From contig CAJQMR010000027.1 in the NCBI GenBank assembly GCA_905479495.1, positions 1 through 64,000 on the forward strand: a stretch of 64,000 nucleotides of DNA. The letters are read 5' to 3'. Below, one piece after another: positions 1-8,411 of this stretch. The stretch comes from an uncultured Anaerolineae bacterium (GTDB lineage Bacteria; Chloroflexota; Anaerolineae; Promineifilales; Promineifilaceae). Position numbers and translations under genes: made by a program. Under the pieces are notes generated by a model. The model was not told the origin of the DNA, made no database searches, and saw only the letters and a list, made by a program, of their open reading frames with translations. The stretch's first letter is position 1; each line of letters opens with the position of its first letter.

Positions 1-428
1 TGTTTTTCTAGCATTTCCTCAATAAATTTGCCAATGCGAACGCGAAAGTGCATCATCGATTCACCGTCAGGACGGTCTGGGGTAATGGTGTTAAACGGTC
101 GTTCACTGCCCCAAAACGTACCGTATTCTGGTAAATCATCACTGGGCCAGGGGGTGTGGTCAAAGCGGTTGTTGCCAATTTCGCGCAGCCGGTCGTCGTT
201 GATGATGGGGATGTCGTAGGCGTTGGCAATGGGAGCGGCCGTTTCCTGGGCGCGCTTCATGGTGCTGGCGTACAGCGCATCAATTTTTTTGATTTCAGTA
301 GGCAGCCAGCGCCCCAGCGCATCTGCCTGAGCCTGACCCAAGTCGGTCAGCCCTTCATCGGTGTTGCCGCCCTTCCAGTCGCGCAAGTTAACATAACTTT
401 GACCGTGGCGGATCATGTAGAGGTGCAT
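1..428 (-). CDS. Histidine phosphatase family protein (3' end cut by window edge)
   Basis: About 142 codons are visible; the C-terminus lies beyond the left edge. The N-terminus reads MHLYMIRHGQS, with the family's phosphorylated-histidine motif R-H-G at residues 7-9, followed by the usual T-x-x-G-x-x-Q-A helix start (LTDLGQAQADAL) and the DALYASTMKRAQETA stretch that holds the second phosphate-binding arginine. These are the signatures of phosphoglycerate-mutase-like phosphatases (GpmB, CobC, SixA relatives). The substrate cannot be told from the fragment. An AGAAGGAAA ribosome site lies a few bases before the ATG. It is cytosolic, with no signal peptide. The catalytic glutamate and second histidine region is only partly inside the window. 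Confidence 0.85.
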   Translation of the reverse strand, partial: MHLYMIRHGQSYVNLRDWKGGNTDEGLTDLGQAQADALGRWLPTEIKKIDALYASTMKRAQETAAPIANAYDIPIINDDRLREIGNNRFDHTPWPSDDLPEYGTFWGSERPFNTITPDRPDGESMMHFRVRIGKFIEEMLEK

Positions 429-583
429 AATAATCGTTTCCTTCTAAATAATTTTGTGGCTGAATTATGCCACAGGTTGCTGAATTGATGTAGCTTTGGG
501 GAAACGGCCGTTTCCCTCACATCCCACTTTCCCCTATAATCCCCAGCATTCATTGAATCACATCAATAACCAAGGAAAGGTAA

Positions 584-1036
584 ATGGATTTTTCTTCGTT
601 TCCCCCAGAATTCATCCAACGCATGGGTCAGATGATGGCCAACGGTCAGCTAAAACTGCCGCCTCCCATTTTTATGGACATGGCAGGCGAATTTGTCGAT
701 ATGGACATGGCTGCCAAAACGCTCACGGTCCGCTTCCCTGTGCAGGAACGGTACCAAAACCCGATGGGTTACATGCAGGGCGGCATGATCGCGGCGGCTA
801 TCGACAATGCGATTGGACCACTGAGCTTTATGGTGGCTGCCCCTAACGTCACCAAAACAATGGAAGTGACCTATCTGCGTCCCATCACGACCAGCGTGGC
901 GGAAATCACGGTGGTTGCAGCTTTTGAATCACAAAATGAGCGGGAATTGATCTTCGTCGCTGACGTTTTGCGCGAGGATGGCACCAAACTAGCCACCGCG
1001 CGCTCACTGAATGTGCTGCTTAAACGCACGGCGTAG
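584..1036 (+). CDS. PaaI/4HBT-type acyl-CoA thioesterase
   Basis: 150 residues, the usual size of a single hotdog-fold thioesterase. The motif NPMGYMQGGMIAAAIDNAIG at residues 59-78 matches the PaaI/YbgC class, where the HGG-like turn (here Q-G-G) and the following Asp (about residue 74) hydrolyse the acyl-CoA thioester. These enzymes act as soluble tetramers or dimers on aromatic or aliphatic acyl-CoAs; the substrate is not predictable. A TATAAT box at about 534 and an AAGGAAAGG ribosome site precede the ATG. The gene converges on an MFS gene, with only two bases between the stop codons. Confidence 0.82.
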   Translation: MDFSSFPPEFIQRMGQMMANGQLKLPPPIFMDMAGEFVDMDMAAKTLTVRFPVQERYQNPMGYMQGGMIAAAIDNAIGPLSFMVAAPNVTKTMEVTYLRPITTSVAEITVVAAFESQNERELIFVADVLREDGTKLATARSLNVLLKRTA

Positions 1037-1038
1037 TA

Positions 1039-2232
1039 TCACTTGCCAGCCAGCGCCACTTGCGGTGCGGCGCGGCTTTGCCAGAGCATAATGACAAAGA
1101 TGAGCCCATTGATAGCAAAGCTGGCAATGACCAGCCAGGGCATCGTCTGCGCCCCAAAACGCTCGATGGCTTGTCCCGTCAGCCAGGGCAATACCACCCC
1201 GCCAAAACTATCCCCCAAAATGATGATGCTGCTCACCGTGGCGGTTAGTTTGATAGATTGCCCCACCAGATTGTAGCCCGTGGCCCAAACTGGAGCCATG
1301 AAAAAGCCTACCGCAATCGTGGCTGCCCAGAGCGCGGCCAGCGAATTGGGGACAGCAATGACCAGCGCCAAAGCCGCCAATCCGCCCAAAAAGGCCACGG
1401 CCAATATTTGTGCTGGCTTGAACTTTGCTGCCACGGGAATGGAGATGGCGCGCCCGATAGTGAACGACAGCCAAAAGCCTGATGTGAGGTAAGCAGCCCG
1501 CGTCGCGTCAGCTAGATCCAGGGTGAGGGCGTACGTGTAAATCCAGTTGCCAAAAGTAAGCTCGGACCCCACATAGAAAAACAGGAACAGCATAGCGATG
1601 ATGATCATAGGCATGATTTGGCGCAGATTGGCTGGCCGCTGCTCACTTTCTTCGCTTTCGTCGCGCAGCTTGGGGCTGCCGGGGAGGAACATCACAAATA
1701 GGCTGATGGGTAACGCCAGGGCAGCCAACGCCCAATATGCGTGTTGGTAACTGCCGCCCATGCGGAGCACCTGAGCAAACACGGTTGGTGCCAAAAAAGC
1801 ACCCAGGCCAAAGGCAAAGTGCAGCCCATTCACGTACGGACCCGCCTTTTTGCCGTGGGTCCACATCAGCAGCGTGTTGGCACCGGTGTTGATGATGCCG
1901 CCGGGCAAGCCATTGATAAAAAAGATGATGAGCAGCAGGGGCAGGCTGTTGGCCAGTGGGATAATCGTCAGCAGGGTGAGGCTTAGCAGTTGGGCCAGTC
2001 CCAGCAGGCGGTGCCCATTTTGGATGCGGTCGAACAAACGGCCGCTTAGCGCCGTGCCCAACATGCCCCCAGAGGCACCCAACAAAAAAATCGCGCCAAT
2101 TGCGCCCAACGTGCTGCCCGTCTGCTCGGCCAGCGAGGGCAGTGCCGGACCCGTAATGCCCAGGCTAAAGCCCAGGCTGATGAAGAGTAGGTAATAGCCA
2201 GCAGTATTGCGGCGTTTTTCGTAATTTGTCAC
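1039..2232 (-). CDS. Major facilitator superfamily transporter
   Basis: 397 residues with about 12 hydrophobic segments and no other domain. The loop between helices 2 and 3 reads LSGRLFDRIQNGHR, a form of the MFS G-x-L-a-D-R motif, and the first helix pair (GFSLGITGPALPSLAEQTG) is typical of the sugar/drug-like MFS branches (FucP or YfkF-like). It should be an inner-membrane secondary transporter; the direction and cargo are unknown. Translation starts at GTG (GTG ACA AAT) behind an AAGGGAGC ribosome site. It converges on the thioesterase gene with no room for a separate terminator. Confidence 0.85.
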   Translation of the reverse strand: MTNYEKRRNTAGYYLLFISLGFSLGITGPALPSLAEQTGSTLGAIGAIFLLGASGGMLGTALSGRLFDRIQNGHRLLGLAQLLSLTLLTIIPLANSLPLLLIIFFINGLPGGIINTGANTLLMWTHGKKAGPYVNGLHFAFGLGAFLAPTVFAQVLRMGGSYQHAYWALAALALPISLFVMFLPGSPKLRDESEESEQRPANLRQIMPMIIIAMLFLFFYVGSELTFGNWIYTYALTLDLADATRAAYLTSGFWLSFTIGRAISIPVAAKFKPAQILAVAFLGGLAALALVIAVPNSLAALWAATIAVGFFMAPVWATGYNLVGQSIKLTATVSSIIILGDSFGGVVLPWLTGQAIERFGAQTMPWLVIASFAINGLIFVIMLWQSRAAPQVALAGK

Positions 2233-2316
2233 AGAATAGCTCCCTTAATATGAAATTGAGCAACCGGGATTCTAAACTTGGACTGGGCTGGGCGCAACGG
2301 CCGTTTTGATTAAGAC

Positions 2317-2352
2317 CAAAACAAAAACCCAGCCCTCTACTTAAGGGCTGGG
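2317..2352 (-). terminator. Intrinsic terminator of the beta-helix protein gene
   Basis: A 9-bp perfect stem (CCCAGCCCT with AGGGCTGGG) around a short loop is followed, on the - strand, by a T-rich run (TTTTTGTTTT). It sits directly downstream of the gene ending at 2405. Confidence 0.8.
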
Positions 2353-2404
2353 GGAAACAGTTCATCTGTTTGCCAAAGGAACTATTTTAGCAAACGTAAT
2401 TGCG

Positions 2405-4216
2405 TTAATTCAGTTCGTAGGCGCCGATGTCGCAGGGAACAGTGACGCCCAGTCGATTATTGTTTTGCTGGTCCACGGCCAGCGGTGCAAACCCATTGAG
2501 CGGATCAGGACAGTTGGTGTGGCCATTGTCCCAGGCGTTGCTGAGGCCATTGATGGTATGGACGGCTGGGGTGCCAGTGAGGGCAGAATCAATTTGCGAG
2601 ATCGCGTTGGGGCTAATGCTGCTGCATGACCCGGCGGCAAAATCATCAATCAGATTTCGTTGCCCCGTGAAAACGCCACCACCCGTAACACCACAATCCT
2701 CTACATTGCTGGCAGTTATGATGCTGTTGTGCATTTGCACGGTGGAGCCGGTGTAGATGCCGCTGCCGTTCGCAGCGGTGTTGCCGTAAAGGGTAACATT
2801 GGCTAACTGAGCCAGCGCTCCCTGGTAATAAATGGCTCCGCCGTAGCTCAGGGCATCGTTGCCGGAATAGGTGCTGTTGACTGTGGTCAAGGTGCCTGTT
2901 GAATTATCAAAAATAGCGCCACCGCGATAATTCCCTGTGTTGTTGGTTAAGGCGGTGCGATTGAGAATGAGATTGCCGCTGCCGCTATTGAAAACAGCTC
3001 CGCCTTCCCAGGCGGTGTTGTTCCGCAAGGTGCTGTCGGCAATGGTTAAATCGACTTTGTTGTAGATGGCACCGCCCTGGGCAACGGCCGTATTCCCACT
3101 AAACAATGATTCATCCTCAGAGCTGGCGGAAATGGTAATTTGACTGGTGCCCAGCAAATAGAGGGCTCCTCCGTTGAGTTCCGCATTGTTGCCGCTGAAG
3201 GTGGTATTGGTGATAGGCCAGCTCACATTAGCCGATAAATCATAAATAGCGCCTCCGTCTTTAGCTGAGTTATTTTGGAAAACGACATTGTCAATCCGCA
3301 TCGTATCGTTGCCATCAATGGTGTTGAAAAGCGCCCCGCCTTTTTCACCGGCAATGTTGTTGTCCAGCAGAGAGTCGTCCAGGTAAAGATTCCCCTGCAC
3401 GTTGACAATGGCTCCGCCGGAAACGGTTGCCACTGAATCGTAGATTTCAGTTTCATTAATAATAACCAGCGCGCCCATCATATTGTATAAAGCGCCCCCA
3501 TTTTCTGCACTGCTTTCATAAATGTTGCTTTCTGAAAAACCCGCCAGGCCATACTCATCGTTGTACAGTACGCCGCCAAATGTTTTAGCACTGTTGCCCA
3601 CAAAAAGGGTGGATTCCACGGACAGCGACCCTTCATTGTACAGAGCGCCCCCTTCGAAATGGGTGGCACTGTTATCATGAAACTGGGTGAGTTCAAGATC
3701 CGCTGTGCCCTCAATGGTGTTGAAAAGTGCGCCGCCGCGGTCGGCACTATTGTCTCTAAACTCCACGCTCCGTATGGTGAGCGTTCCCTGATTGAAAATG
3801 GAACCACCTGCCCCGCTATTGCCATTATGTAAATGCATTGAGCGTAGTTCTACAGTTCTGCCAGATCGAATTTCAAAGTGACGGCCCAGCCCGTCGGCAT
3901 CGACAGCACCGCCCTCGATGGTGATGTTTTTGTTGATGACCAGGTTGCGTTCATGGAAGCCGCCAGACGCGTAAATGGTGTCTCCGTTGGCTGCCTGGCT
4001 GATGGCGTGGGCTAGTGTACGGCAGGGCGGAACCTGGATGCCAAACCATATTGATTGCCGACAATCATTTGGCGCGGCAGCCCATGAATCCAAGCCGATA
4101 GAGGCATCGACAAAAAGATCGTTAGCGGCGCGCGCTGATTGCGCCGTTGTCATGAAAAGAATGCCCATAAAAAGCGAAAACAAAATGCCAATACGTTTTT
4201 TACGCTGCAAGTACAT
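2405..4216 (-). CDS. Secreted right-handed beta-helix protein, choice-of-anchor Q type
   Basis: 603 residues. A signal peptide (about residues 1-30, ending AQSARA) precedes DLFVDASIG, the start of a pectate-lyase-like parallel beta-helix. About a dozen turns repeat with the consensus G-G-A-(L/I)-(Y/F)-N, spaced roughly every 20-30 residues, as in polymorphic outer-membrane-protein repeats. The C-terminus (AVDQQNNNRLG...CDIGAYELN) is the choice-of-anchor Q tail, where N-R-x-G and D-I-G-A-(Y/F)-E are conserved. The protein is exported and probably surface-bound; the ligand is unknown. A TAAGGAG ribosome site precedes the ATG. It is single-gene, bounded by its own terminator. Confidence 0.85.
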   Translation of the reverse strand: MYLQRKKRIGILFSLFMGILFMTTAQSARAANDLFVDASIGLDSWAAAPNDCRQSIWFGIQVPPCRTLAHAISQAANGDTIYASGGFHERNLVINKNITIEGGAVDADGLGRHFEIRSGRTVELRSMHLHNGNSGAGGSIFNQGTLTIRSVEFRDNSADRGGALFNTIEGTADLELTQFHDNSATHFEGGALYNEGSLSVESTLFVGNSAKTFGGVLYNDEYGLAGFSESNIYESSAENGGALYNMMGALVIINETEIYDSVATVSGGAIVNVQGNLYLDDSLLDNNIAGEKGGALFNTIDGNDTMRIDNVVFQNNSAKDGGAIYDLSANVSWPITNTTFSGNNAELNGGALYLLGTSQITISASSEDESLFSGNTAVAQGGAIYNKVDLTIADSTLRNNTAWEGGAVFNSGSGNLILNRTALTNNTGNYRGGAIFDNSTGTLTTVNSTYSGNDALSYGGAIYYQGALAQLANVTLYGNTAANGSGIYTGSTVQMHNSIITASNVEDCGVTGGGVFTGQRNLIDDFAAGSCSSISPNAISQIDSALTGTPAVHTINGLSNAWDNGHTNCPDPLNGFAPLAVDQQNNNRLGVTVPCDIGAYELN

Positions 4217-4302
4217 AAAATAGGTCTCCTTAATATTTACAAATCGATACGATGTTTGCAGTTTACGGCCGTATCGATCACAAATCGATCAAGGCAGAGA
4301 CC

Positions 4303-4776
4303 TCACTCCTTGATGCGCGGCCAAAATAGCTGGTGAACGGCCGTTCCCTCCTCCTCCAGCACCGGACCAATGACCGTAACTGGCCGGGTGCCTCTGGCAA
4401 AAATCTCCGCACAGGGAATGACAAACGTGCCTCCGGCAATCTGGCCCAGGGTGGCAGCGGCGCAGCCAAACACCACGCGGCTGATGCCCGCCCAATAAAT
4501 AGCCCCAGCGCACATGGCACATGGTTCCGTGCTGGTGACCAGCGTGCAGTCGGCCAGAAATTCCGGCGTAAACTGGCGCGTTGCCTGGCTGACGAGATTC
4601 AGTTCAGCGTGGCGGGTGATGTCGTGGTCGGTGTGGACGGTGTTTACGGCCGTTAGCACCACCTCCCCATCTTTCACCAACAGCGCCCCAAAAGGATGAT
4701 CGCCATTAGCCACCGCCGCCTCAGCCAGCGCTATTGCCTGGCGCATGTAACTTTTTTCGTTTTCCATCAGGTTCAT
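4303..4776 (-). CDS. Nucleoside/guanine deaminase-like zinc enzyme
   Basis: 157 residues, of the cytidine/deoxycytidylate deaminase fold. The zinc site is complete: H-A-E at 56-58 (Glu is the proton shuttle) and P-C-A-M-C at 85-89. The HPFGALLV segment near residue 27 and the TRHAELN context resemble guanine deaminase (GuaD) and other free-base/nucleoside deaminases more than TadA. The expected reaction is hydrolytic deamination in the cytosol; guanine or a nucleoside is my best guess for substrate. Its start overlaps the stop of the upstream PIN gene by four bases (ATGA), so it may be co-translated with the toxin-antitoxin pair, an odd partner. A second ATG three codons in (MENEKSY) is possible. 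Confidence 0.8.
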   Translation of the reverse strand: MNLMENEKSYMRQAIALAEAAVANGDHPFGALLVKDGEVVLTAVNTVHTDHDITRHAELNLVSQATRQFTPEFLADCTLVTSTEPCAMCAGAIYWAGISRVVFGCAAATLGQIAGGTFVIPCAEIFARGTRPVTVIGPVLEEEGTAVHQLFWPRIKE

Positions 4777-5225
4777 TGGACCATAAATATTTGCGGGTCA
4801 AGCCGGGTAATGCCGTCGATTTGATCGAAATGTTTGTCGGTGGAGATGATATGGGTGAGTTGGTGGTTGTGCATAACGGCCGTATGCAATAAATCGCGTG
4901 CCTTCACACCTTGGGGGGCGTATTGGGCAAATAGGGATACGGCCGTTTTCATATCATTTTCCGTCACGGGCAGCACAATGGGAACCAAATCCAACAGGTT
5001 TTGTGCCATTTGTGCACCAATTGGCCATTGCTGAATCGCTCCATAGCGATACAGAATCTCTTGAATAATTTCGGCGTTGATAACTGTGCCTAAACGGCCG
5101 TTGGCAATCTCAGTCAATACCCAAATACACGATTCCTTGTAAGGGTGGTCTTTGCCAGCCGCATACATTGGCACATTCACATCTAAAAAGTAAGGGACTT
5201 CGCTGAAAGTGGGTACATCATTCAT
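4773..5225 (-). CDS. PIN-domain toxin, VapC-like ribonuclease
   Basis: 150 residues. PIN-type acidic residues are in place: Asp15 in FLDVNVPMY, Glu52 in INAEIIQE, Asp111 in KARDLLHTAVM and Asp130/Asp134 in STDKHFDQID; together they bind Mg2+ or Mn2+ for RNA cleavage. I chose the ATG at 5225 (MNDVPTF) because it overlaps the end of the antitoxin gene by eight bases and because residues upstream in the open frame are simply the antitoxin read in another frame. Family knowledge predicts a toxin held inactive by the upstream protein. RNA target unknown. Confidence 0.83.
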   Translation of the reverse strand: MNDVPTFSEVPYFLDVNVPMYAAGKDHPYKESCIWVLTEIANGRLGTVINAEIIQEILYRYGAIQQWPIGAQMAQNLLDLVPIVLPVTENDMKTAVSLFAQYAPQGVKARDLLHTAVMHNHQLTHIISTDKHFDQIDGITRLDPQIFMVQ

Positions 5226-5469
5226 CCAGCATTCCTTGCTCAATTTCCGCTTCCATCTGTGGCCAATCCGCCACGGGGGCATCCAGGGCTAATAAATTTG
5301 CCAGTGCCGCCTGGCGTTTTTGCTGGTCAATCTTCACAAAATAGCGTTCCTCAACTGCCTCACGAATCATGACGCTAAGCGGCTTTTGCTCTTGTTCAGC
5401 CAGTTCGGTTAGCCGTTCATACTGCTCTTTGGTTAACACCGTTTGTACCCGTTCCGTATAATTCGCCAT
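5218..5469 (-). CDS. VapB-like ribbon-helix-helix antitoxin
   Basis: 83-85 residues. The N-terminus (VQTVLTKEQYERLTELAEQ) and the following helix (KPLSVMIREAVEERY) read as a ribbon-helix-helix DNA-binding dimer of the CopG/Arc type; the C-terminal half is acidic and would wrap the toxin. Two start codons are two codons apart; the second (5469) has the better-spaced GGAG site. It directly precedes and overlaps the PIN toxin gene, the classic antitoxin-first order. Upstream lie repeated ATACTA/TAGTAT boxes that fit an autoregulatory operator. Confidence 0.8.
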   Translation of the reverse strand: MANYTERVQTVLTKEQYERLTELAEQEQKPLSVMIREAVEERYFVKIDQQKRQAALANLLALDAPVADWPQMEAEIEQGMLDE

Positions 5470-5486
5470 AGCCATACTCCGAGATG

Positions 5487-5523
5487 AATACTACTAAAGA
5501 AATAGTATCCAAAAAATACTACC
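5487..5523. promoter_or_regulatory. Probable VapB operator: alternating ATACTA / TAGTAT boxes
   Basis: Three half-sites (ATACTAC at 5488, ATAGTAT at 5502, ATACTAC at 5516) alternate in orientation about 14 bases apart, making two overlapping inverted repeats just upstream of the antitoxin start. Ribbon-helix-helix antitoxins usually bind such arrays cooperatively. The assignment is inferred from position and symmetry. Confidence 0.5.
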
Positions 5524-5666
5524 AAAGGTTTGAGCTGTCAATAGTGGTTTTGAGTCGGCCGTTCCGCCTTCACAAATTCTCGCCAACATTCTATACTTCT
5601 GTCCAAGACAGCGCGTTGATTGGTCCAATCTCCAAGAGTAGCCCAATCTCCAACAAAAAGGTAGCC

Positions 5667-7841
5667 ATGAACATAAACGACCTGCAACACAAACTAACCG
5701 AGGAACTCGCTTTCCTTCGCCGCTACGAGGAAGAATTACGGTACGAAGACGATCCGCGCCGTCAACAGGCAATGCGGCGAGAGATCGAGGGTACTAAAAC
5801 CACAATCAGGGGGCTGCAAGCCCAACTAGCAGAACTTGGCGTAGACGTTGATGACCCAGAGGATGAGGAAAAGCCCAACAACCGCATCCCCTCTACCCTG
5901 CCGCCGCAGCCTTACTTTTTTGGCCGCCAGAAAGAGCTGGAAAGCATTGCCCAGGCCATTTCGCCAGAGGCGCGTACCTGGGGTGCCTTGATTGACGGCC
6001 CTGGCGGCATTGGCAAAACGGCGCTGGCCGTGCGTGCCGGGCACCTGGCCCCCGCCGACAACTTTGACCGCAAAATTTTTCTCTCCGCCAAAATACGAGA
6101 ACTGACGCCCAAGGGGGAGCAGAAATTAGAAGATTTCATGCTGCCCAACTACATGGACCTGCTGGCAGAACTGGCCCGCGAACTGGGGGATGAGACGCTG
6201 GCTCAACACGCCCCCAACGAACGGGCCAACGCTGTGCGCCGTGCCCTGGCTGATGTGCGTGCCCTGATCATCATCGACAATTTGGAGACATTTGCGGAAG
6301 CGGAGCGCGACCGGCTCTATCAATTTCTCTCCCGCCTGCCGCTGAGCTGCAAGGCAATTGTCACCAGCCGCCGCCGCACGGACATCGATGCCCGCATTGT
6401 GCGCCTGGATCGGCTGATGCGGGAAGATGCGCTCAAGCTAATGGATGAACTGGCGAAGAGCAATGCCCGCTTGCGCCGCACGTCCGCTGCCGCACGGGAA
6501 GAGCTGTATGCCATCACCAATGGCAACCCACTGCTGATTCGCTGGCTGGCGGGGCAGTTGGGACGGCCGGGCAGCCAATGCCGCACCGTGGCTGATGCCT
6601 GCGCCTTTCTGGAAAAAGCGCCCAAAGACAACGACCCGCTGGAATATATTTTTGGCGATTTGCTGGATACCTTTAGCGAAGGTGAAACCGGCGTGTTGAC
6701 GGCGCTGGTTCATTTTCGCCAGCCTGCCAAAGTGGAATGGATTACTGGGGTAGCGGCTATGGCCGAAGCCGCTGCCCGCACGGCTCTGGAAGATTTGGCT
6801 GACCGCGCCCTGCTGGTGGCGGATGCCACGCTGGAAAGTTTCTTTTTGCCGCCGCTGGCCGCCACCTTTTTGCGGCGAACCCACCCGGAAGCGGTGGGGC
6901 AAGCGGGCGGGCGTTTAACCAACCGTGCCTACGCCCTAGCGCTGGAAAATGGCTACCGAGCATACGAGCGCTTCCCGATGCTGGAGGCGGAATGGCCGAC
7001 GATTGCCGCTGCCCTGCCGCTGCTGGTGCAGGGCAGCAGCGCCAGCGACCACCCCAGCGGCAATAAGCGCCTGCAAAGCGTGTGTGATGCGCTCAAACAA
7101 TTCCTCAACTTCTCCGGGCGCTGGGATGAGCGGCTGGCCCTCAGCCAGCAAGCCGAGGCAAAGGCCGAAGCTTCTGATGACTTTTATAATGCCGGTTGGC
7201 GGGCCTATGACGCCGGCTACGTTTATTTTTTGCGTGAGCAGGCGGCCGATGTGCTGGCCTGGGCCGCCCACTGCGCGGCCCACTGGGAAAAAGCCTCCCG
7301 TGCCGGGGCGCATGAGAAGGCCACCGCCCTTCGCCTGCGCGGCCTGGGTCACAAATTGGCGAAAGCGTATCCGGCAGCGATTGCCGCGTATCAGGAGGCG
7401 CTTGCCCTGTGGCAAGCCATCGCGCCGGAGAGCGCGGATGTAGCCATCGTGTTGAACGACCTGGCCGAGGTGGAACAGGCGCAAGGGGAGTACGCTGTCG
7501 CCGAGCGCAGCTACCGCGAGGCGCTGCGGATTGCGCAGAAGATCGATCACCATGAAATGATAGCTGGAATACCTGGCAGTCTGGCTGAACTGGCACTGGA
7601 CCGCGAGGAGTGGGCAGCGGCGGAAGCGCTGGCGCGGGAGGTGCTGCCGTTGGCGGAAAGGGTGGGGCGACAGGAGTTGATTGGCGCAGATTGTTATTAT
7701 CTTGCCAAAGCACTGGCACGGCAGGGTCGGCCGCAAGAAGGGCTACCCTACGCTCGCCGCGCCGTCGCCATCTTCGCCCGCCTGCGCCAGTCGGACAATT
7801 TGGCAAAAGCGCAGGCCGCGCTTGAGGAGTGTGGTGGGTAG
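5667..7841 (+). CDS. STAND/NB-ARC-type ATPase with C-terminal TPR repeats
   Basis: 724 residues. Residues 1-58 form a charged coiled-coil helix pair. An NB-ARC/AAA+ core follows: FFGRQKELE near 84, Walker A GPGGIGKT at 111-118, Walker B LIIIDN at about 200-205 and sensor-1-like TSRRR at 233-237. A helical region leads into at least four TPR-like repeats (about 530-720; AYQEALALW, SYREALRIA). This is the architecture of STAND signal NTPases, which oligomerise on a ligand sensed by the repeats. Some are antiphage NLR-like proteins, others regulators; no nuclease or TIR effector is visible. I start at 5667 (AAAAAGG site) because the longer frame upstream crosses the toxin operator. The gene looks GC-richer than its surroundings and has no ACGGCCGT. 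Confidence 0.75.
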   Translation: MNINDLQHKLTEELAFLRRYEEELRYEDDPRRQQAMRREIEGTKTTIRGLQAQLAELGVDVDDPEDEEKPNNRIPSTLPPQPYFFGRQKELESIAQAISPEARTWGALIDGPGGIGKTALAVRAGHLAPADNFDRKIFLSAKIRELTPKGEQKLEDFMLPNYMDLLAELARELGDETLAQHAPNERANAVRRALADVRALIIIDNLETFAEAERDRLYQFLSRLPLSCKAIVTSRRRTDIDARIVRLDRLMREDALKLMDELAKSNARLRRTSAAAREELYAITNGNPLLIRWLAGQLGRPGSQCRTVADACAFLEKAPKDNDPLEYIFGDLLDTFSEGETGVLTALVHFRQPAKVEWITGVAAMAEAAARTALEDLADRALLVADATLESFFLPPLAATFLRRTHPEAVGQAGGRLTNRAYALALENGYRAYERFPMLEAEWPTIAAALPLLVQGSSASDHPSGNKRLQSVCDALKQFLNFSGRWDERLALSQQAEAKAEASDDFYNAGWRAYDAGYVYFLREQAADVLAWAAHCAAHWEKASRAGAHEKATALRLRGLGHKLAKAYPAAIAAYQEALALWQAIAPESADVAIVLNDLAEVEQAQGEYAVAERSYREALRIAQKIDHHEMIAGIPGSLAELALDREEWAAAEALAREVLPLAERVGRQELIGADCYYLAKALARQGRPQEGLPYARRAVAIFARLRQSDNLAKAQAALEECGG

Positions 7842-7853
7842 CGTGTGGCGTCT

Positions 7854-7886
7854 AGATTGGTCCATTCTCACAGAATGGACCAATCT
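7854..7886. repeat. Perfect 15-bp hairpin after the STAND gene
   Basis: AGATTGGTCCATTCT is followed after three bases by its exact complement. No T-run follows, so this looks like an intergenic hairpin repeat rather than a classical terminator, though it may stop or protect transcripts. A relative (AGATTGGTTCAATC / GATTGAACCAATCT) lies at about 53147-53180, and a half copy (GATTGGTCCAATCT) at about 5618. Confidence 0.7.
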
Positions 7887-7931
7887 TAACTGACCATGAT
7901 CTGGCCCAAACGGCCTCTAATTCCTCCCCTT

Positions 7932-7974
7932 TTGTAAACAAGATGTCTCCTGCTACAATGCGGAACGTGCGTTC
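7932..7974 (+). promoter_or_regulatory. Promoter and palindromic box upstream of the VOC gene
   Basis: TTGTAA (7932) and TACAAT (7954) are spaced 16 bases apart, a good sigma-70-type promoter. GAACGTGCGTTC directly after the -10 is an inverted repeat that could be an operator. Confidence 0.5.
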
Positions 7975-7995
7975 TATTTGAAACAGGAGGCAACA

Positions 7996-8376
7996 ATGAA
8001 AACAACAGGCTTAATCGAAATTATTCTGTACGTGGCGGATATGGACGCTCAGGTCCGTTTTTACCGGGACGTGTTTGGCCTGGAAGTGACCTATCCTGCC
8101 GCACTGGACAGCTATGCAGATCAGTTTTGGGTGACGCTGGATGCGGGTGGGGTGGTGTTGGCGCTGCACGGCGGCGGCCAGGGACGGCTGGGAGCTGACA
8201 CGCCCAAAATTGTGTTTGGTGTAGACGATATTCATGTCGCACGAGCGGAACTGGTGGAAAAAGGAGTCAACCTCGACGAAGTGCGCTCAGCTGCCCCTGG
8301 CGTTTGGGTTTGCGACGGCCGTGATCCAGAGGGGAATCCGTTCTCAATTGAAAGCCATGATCAAAGTGAAAAGTGA
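7996..8376 (+). CDS. VOC (glyoxalase/bleomycin-resistance fold) protein
   Basis: 126 residues from the ATG at 7996, chosen for the strong AGGAGG seven bases upstream; a longer reading adds six residues that overlap this site. The fold signature is clear: IILYVADMDAQVRFYRDVFGL at the start, and DPEGNPFSIES at the end, where the last Glu is a typical metal ligand. The paired beta-alpha-beta-beta-beta modules form one metal-binding half-barrel. Activities in this family range from glyoxalase to dioxygenase and drug binding; none can be assigned here. The stop codon lies inside a heptad-repeat hairpin shared with the convergent peptidase gene. Confidence 0.8.
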   Translation: MKTTGLIEIILYVADMDAQVRFYRDVFGLEVTYPAALDSYADQFWVTLDAGGVVLALHGGGQGRLGADTPKIVFGVDDIHVARAELVEKGVNLDEVRSAAPGVWVCDGRDPEGNPFSIESHDQSEK

Positions 8377-8411
8377 AAAGTAAAAAGTCTCTTCACTTTT
8401 TACTTTTCATT
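8362..8411. repeat. Heptad-repeat hairpin overlapping both stop codons
   Basis: GTGAAAA GTGAAAA GTAAAAA is followed by CTCTT and the inverted copies (ACTTTTTACTTTTC). The stem of about 14 bp contains the stop codon region of the VOC gene on one arm and that of the P1 peptidase on the other, so the last codons of both genes are made of repeat. It may serve as a bidirectional terminator. Confidence 0.7.

Noticed and set aside
156..488. 110-codon + strand frame at the left edge
   Set aside because: Opposite strand of the histidine phosphatase, whose R-H-G motif is clear.
6936..7736. 266-codon - strand frame within the STAND gene
   Set aside because: Shadow of the TPR-coding region; no start signal or domain.
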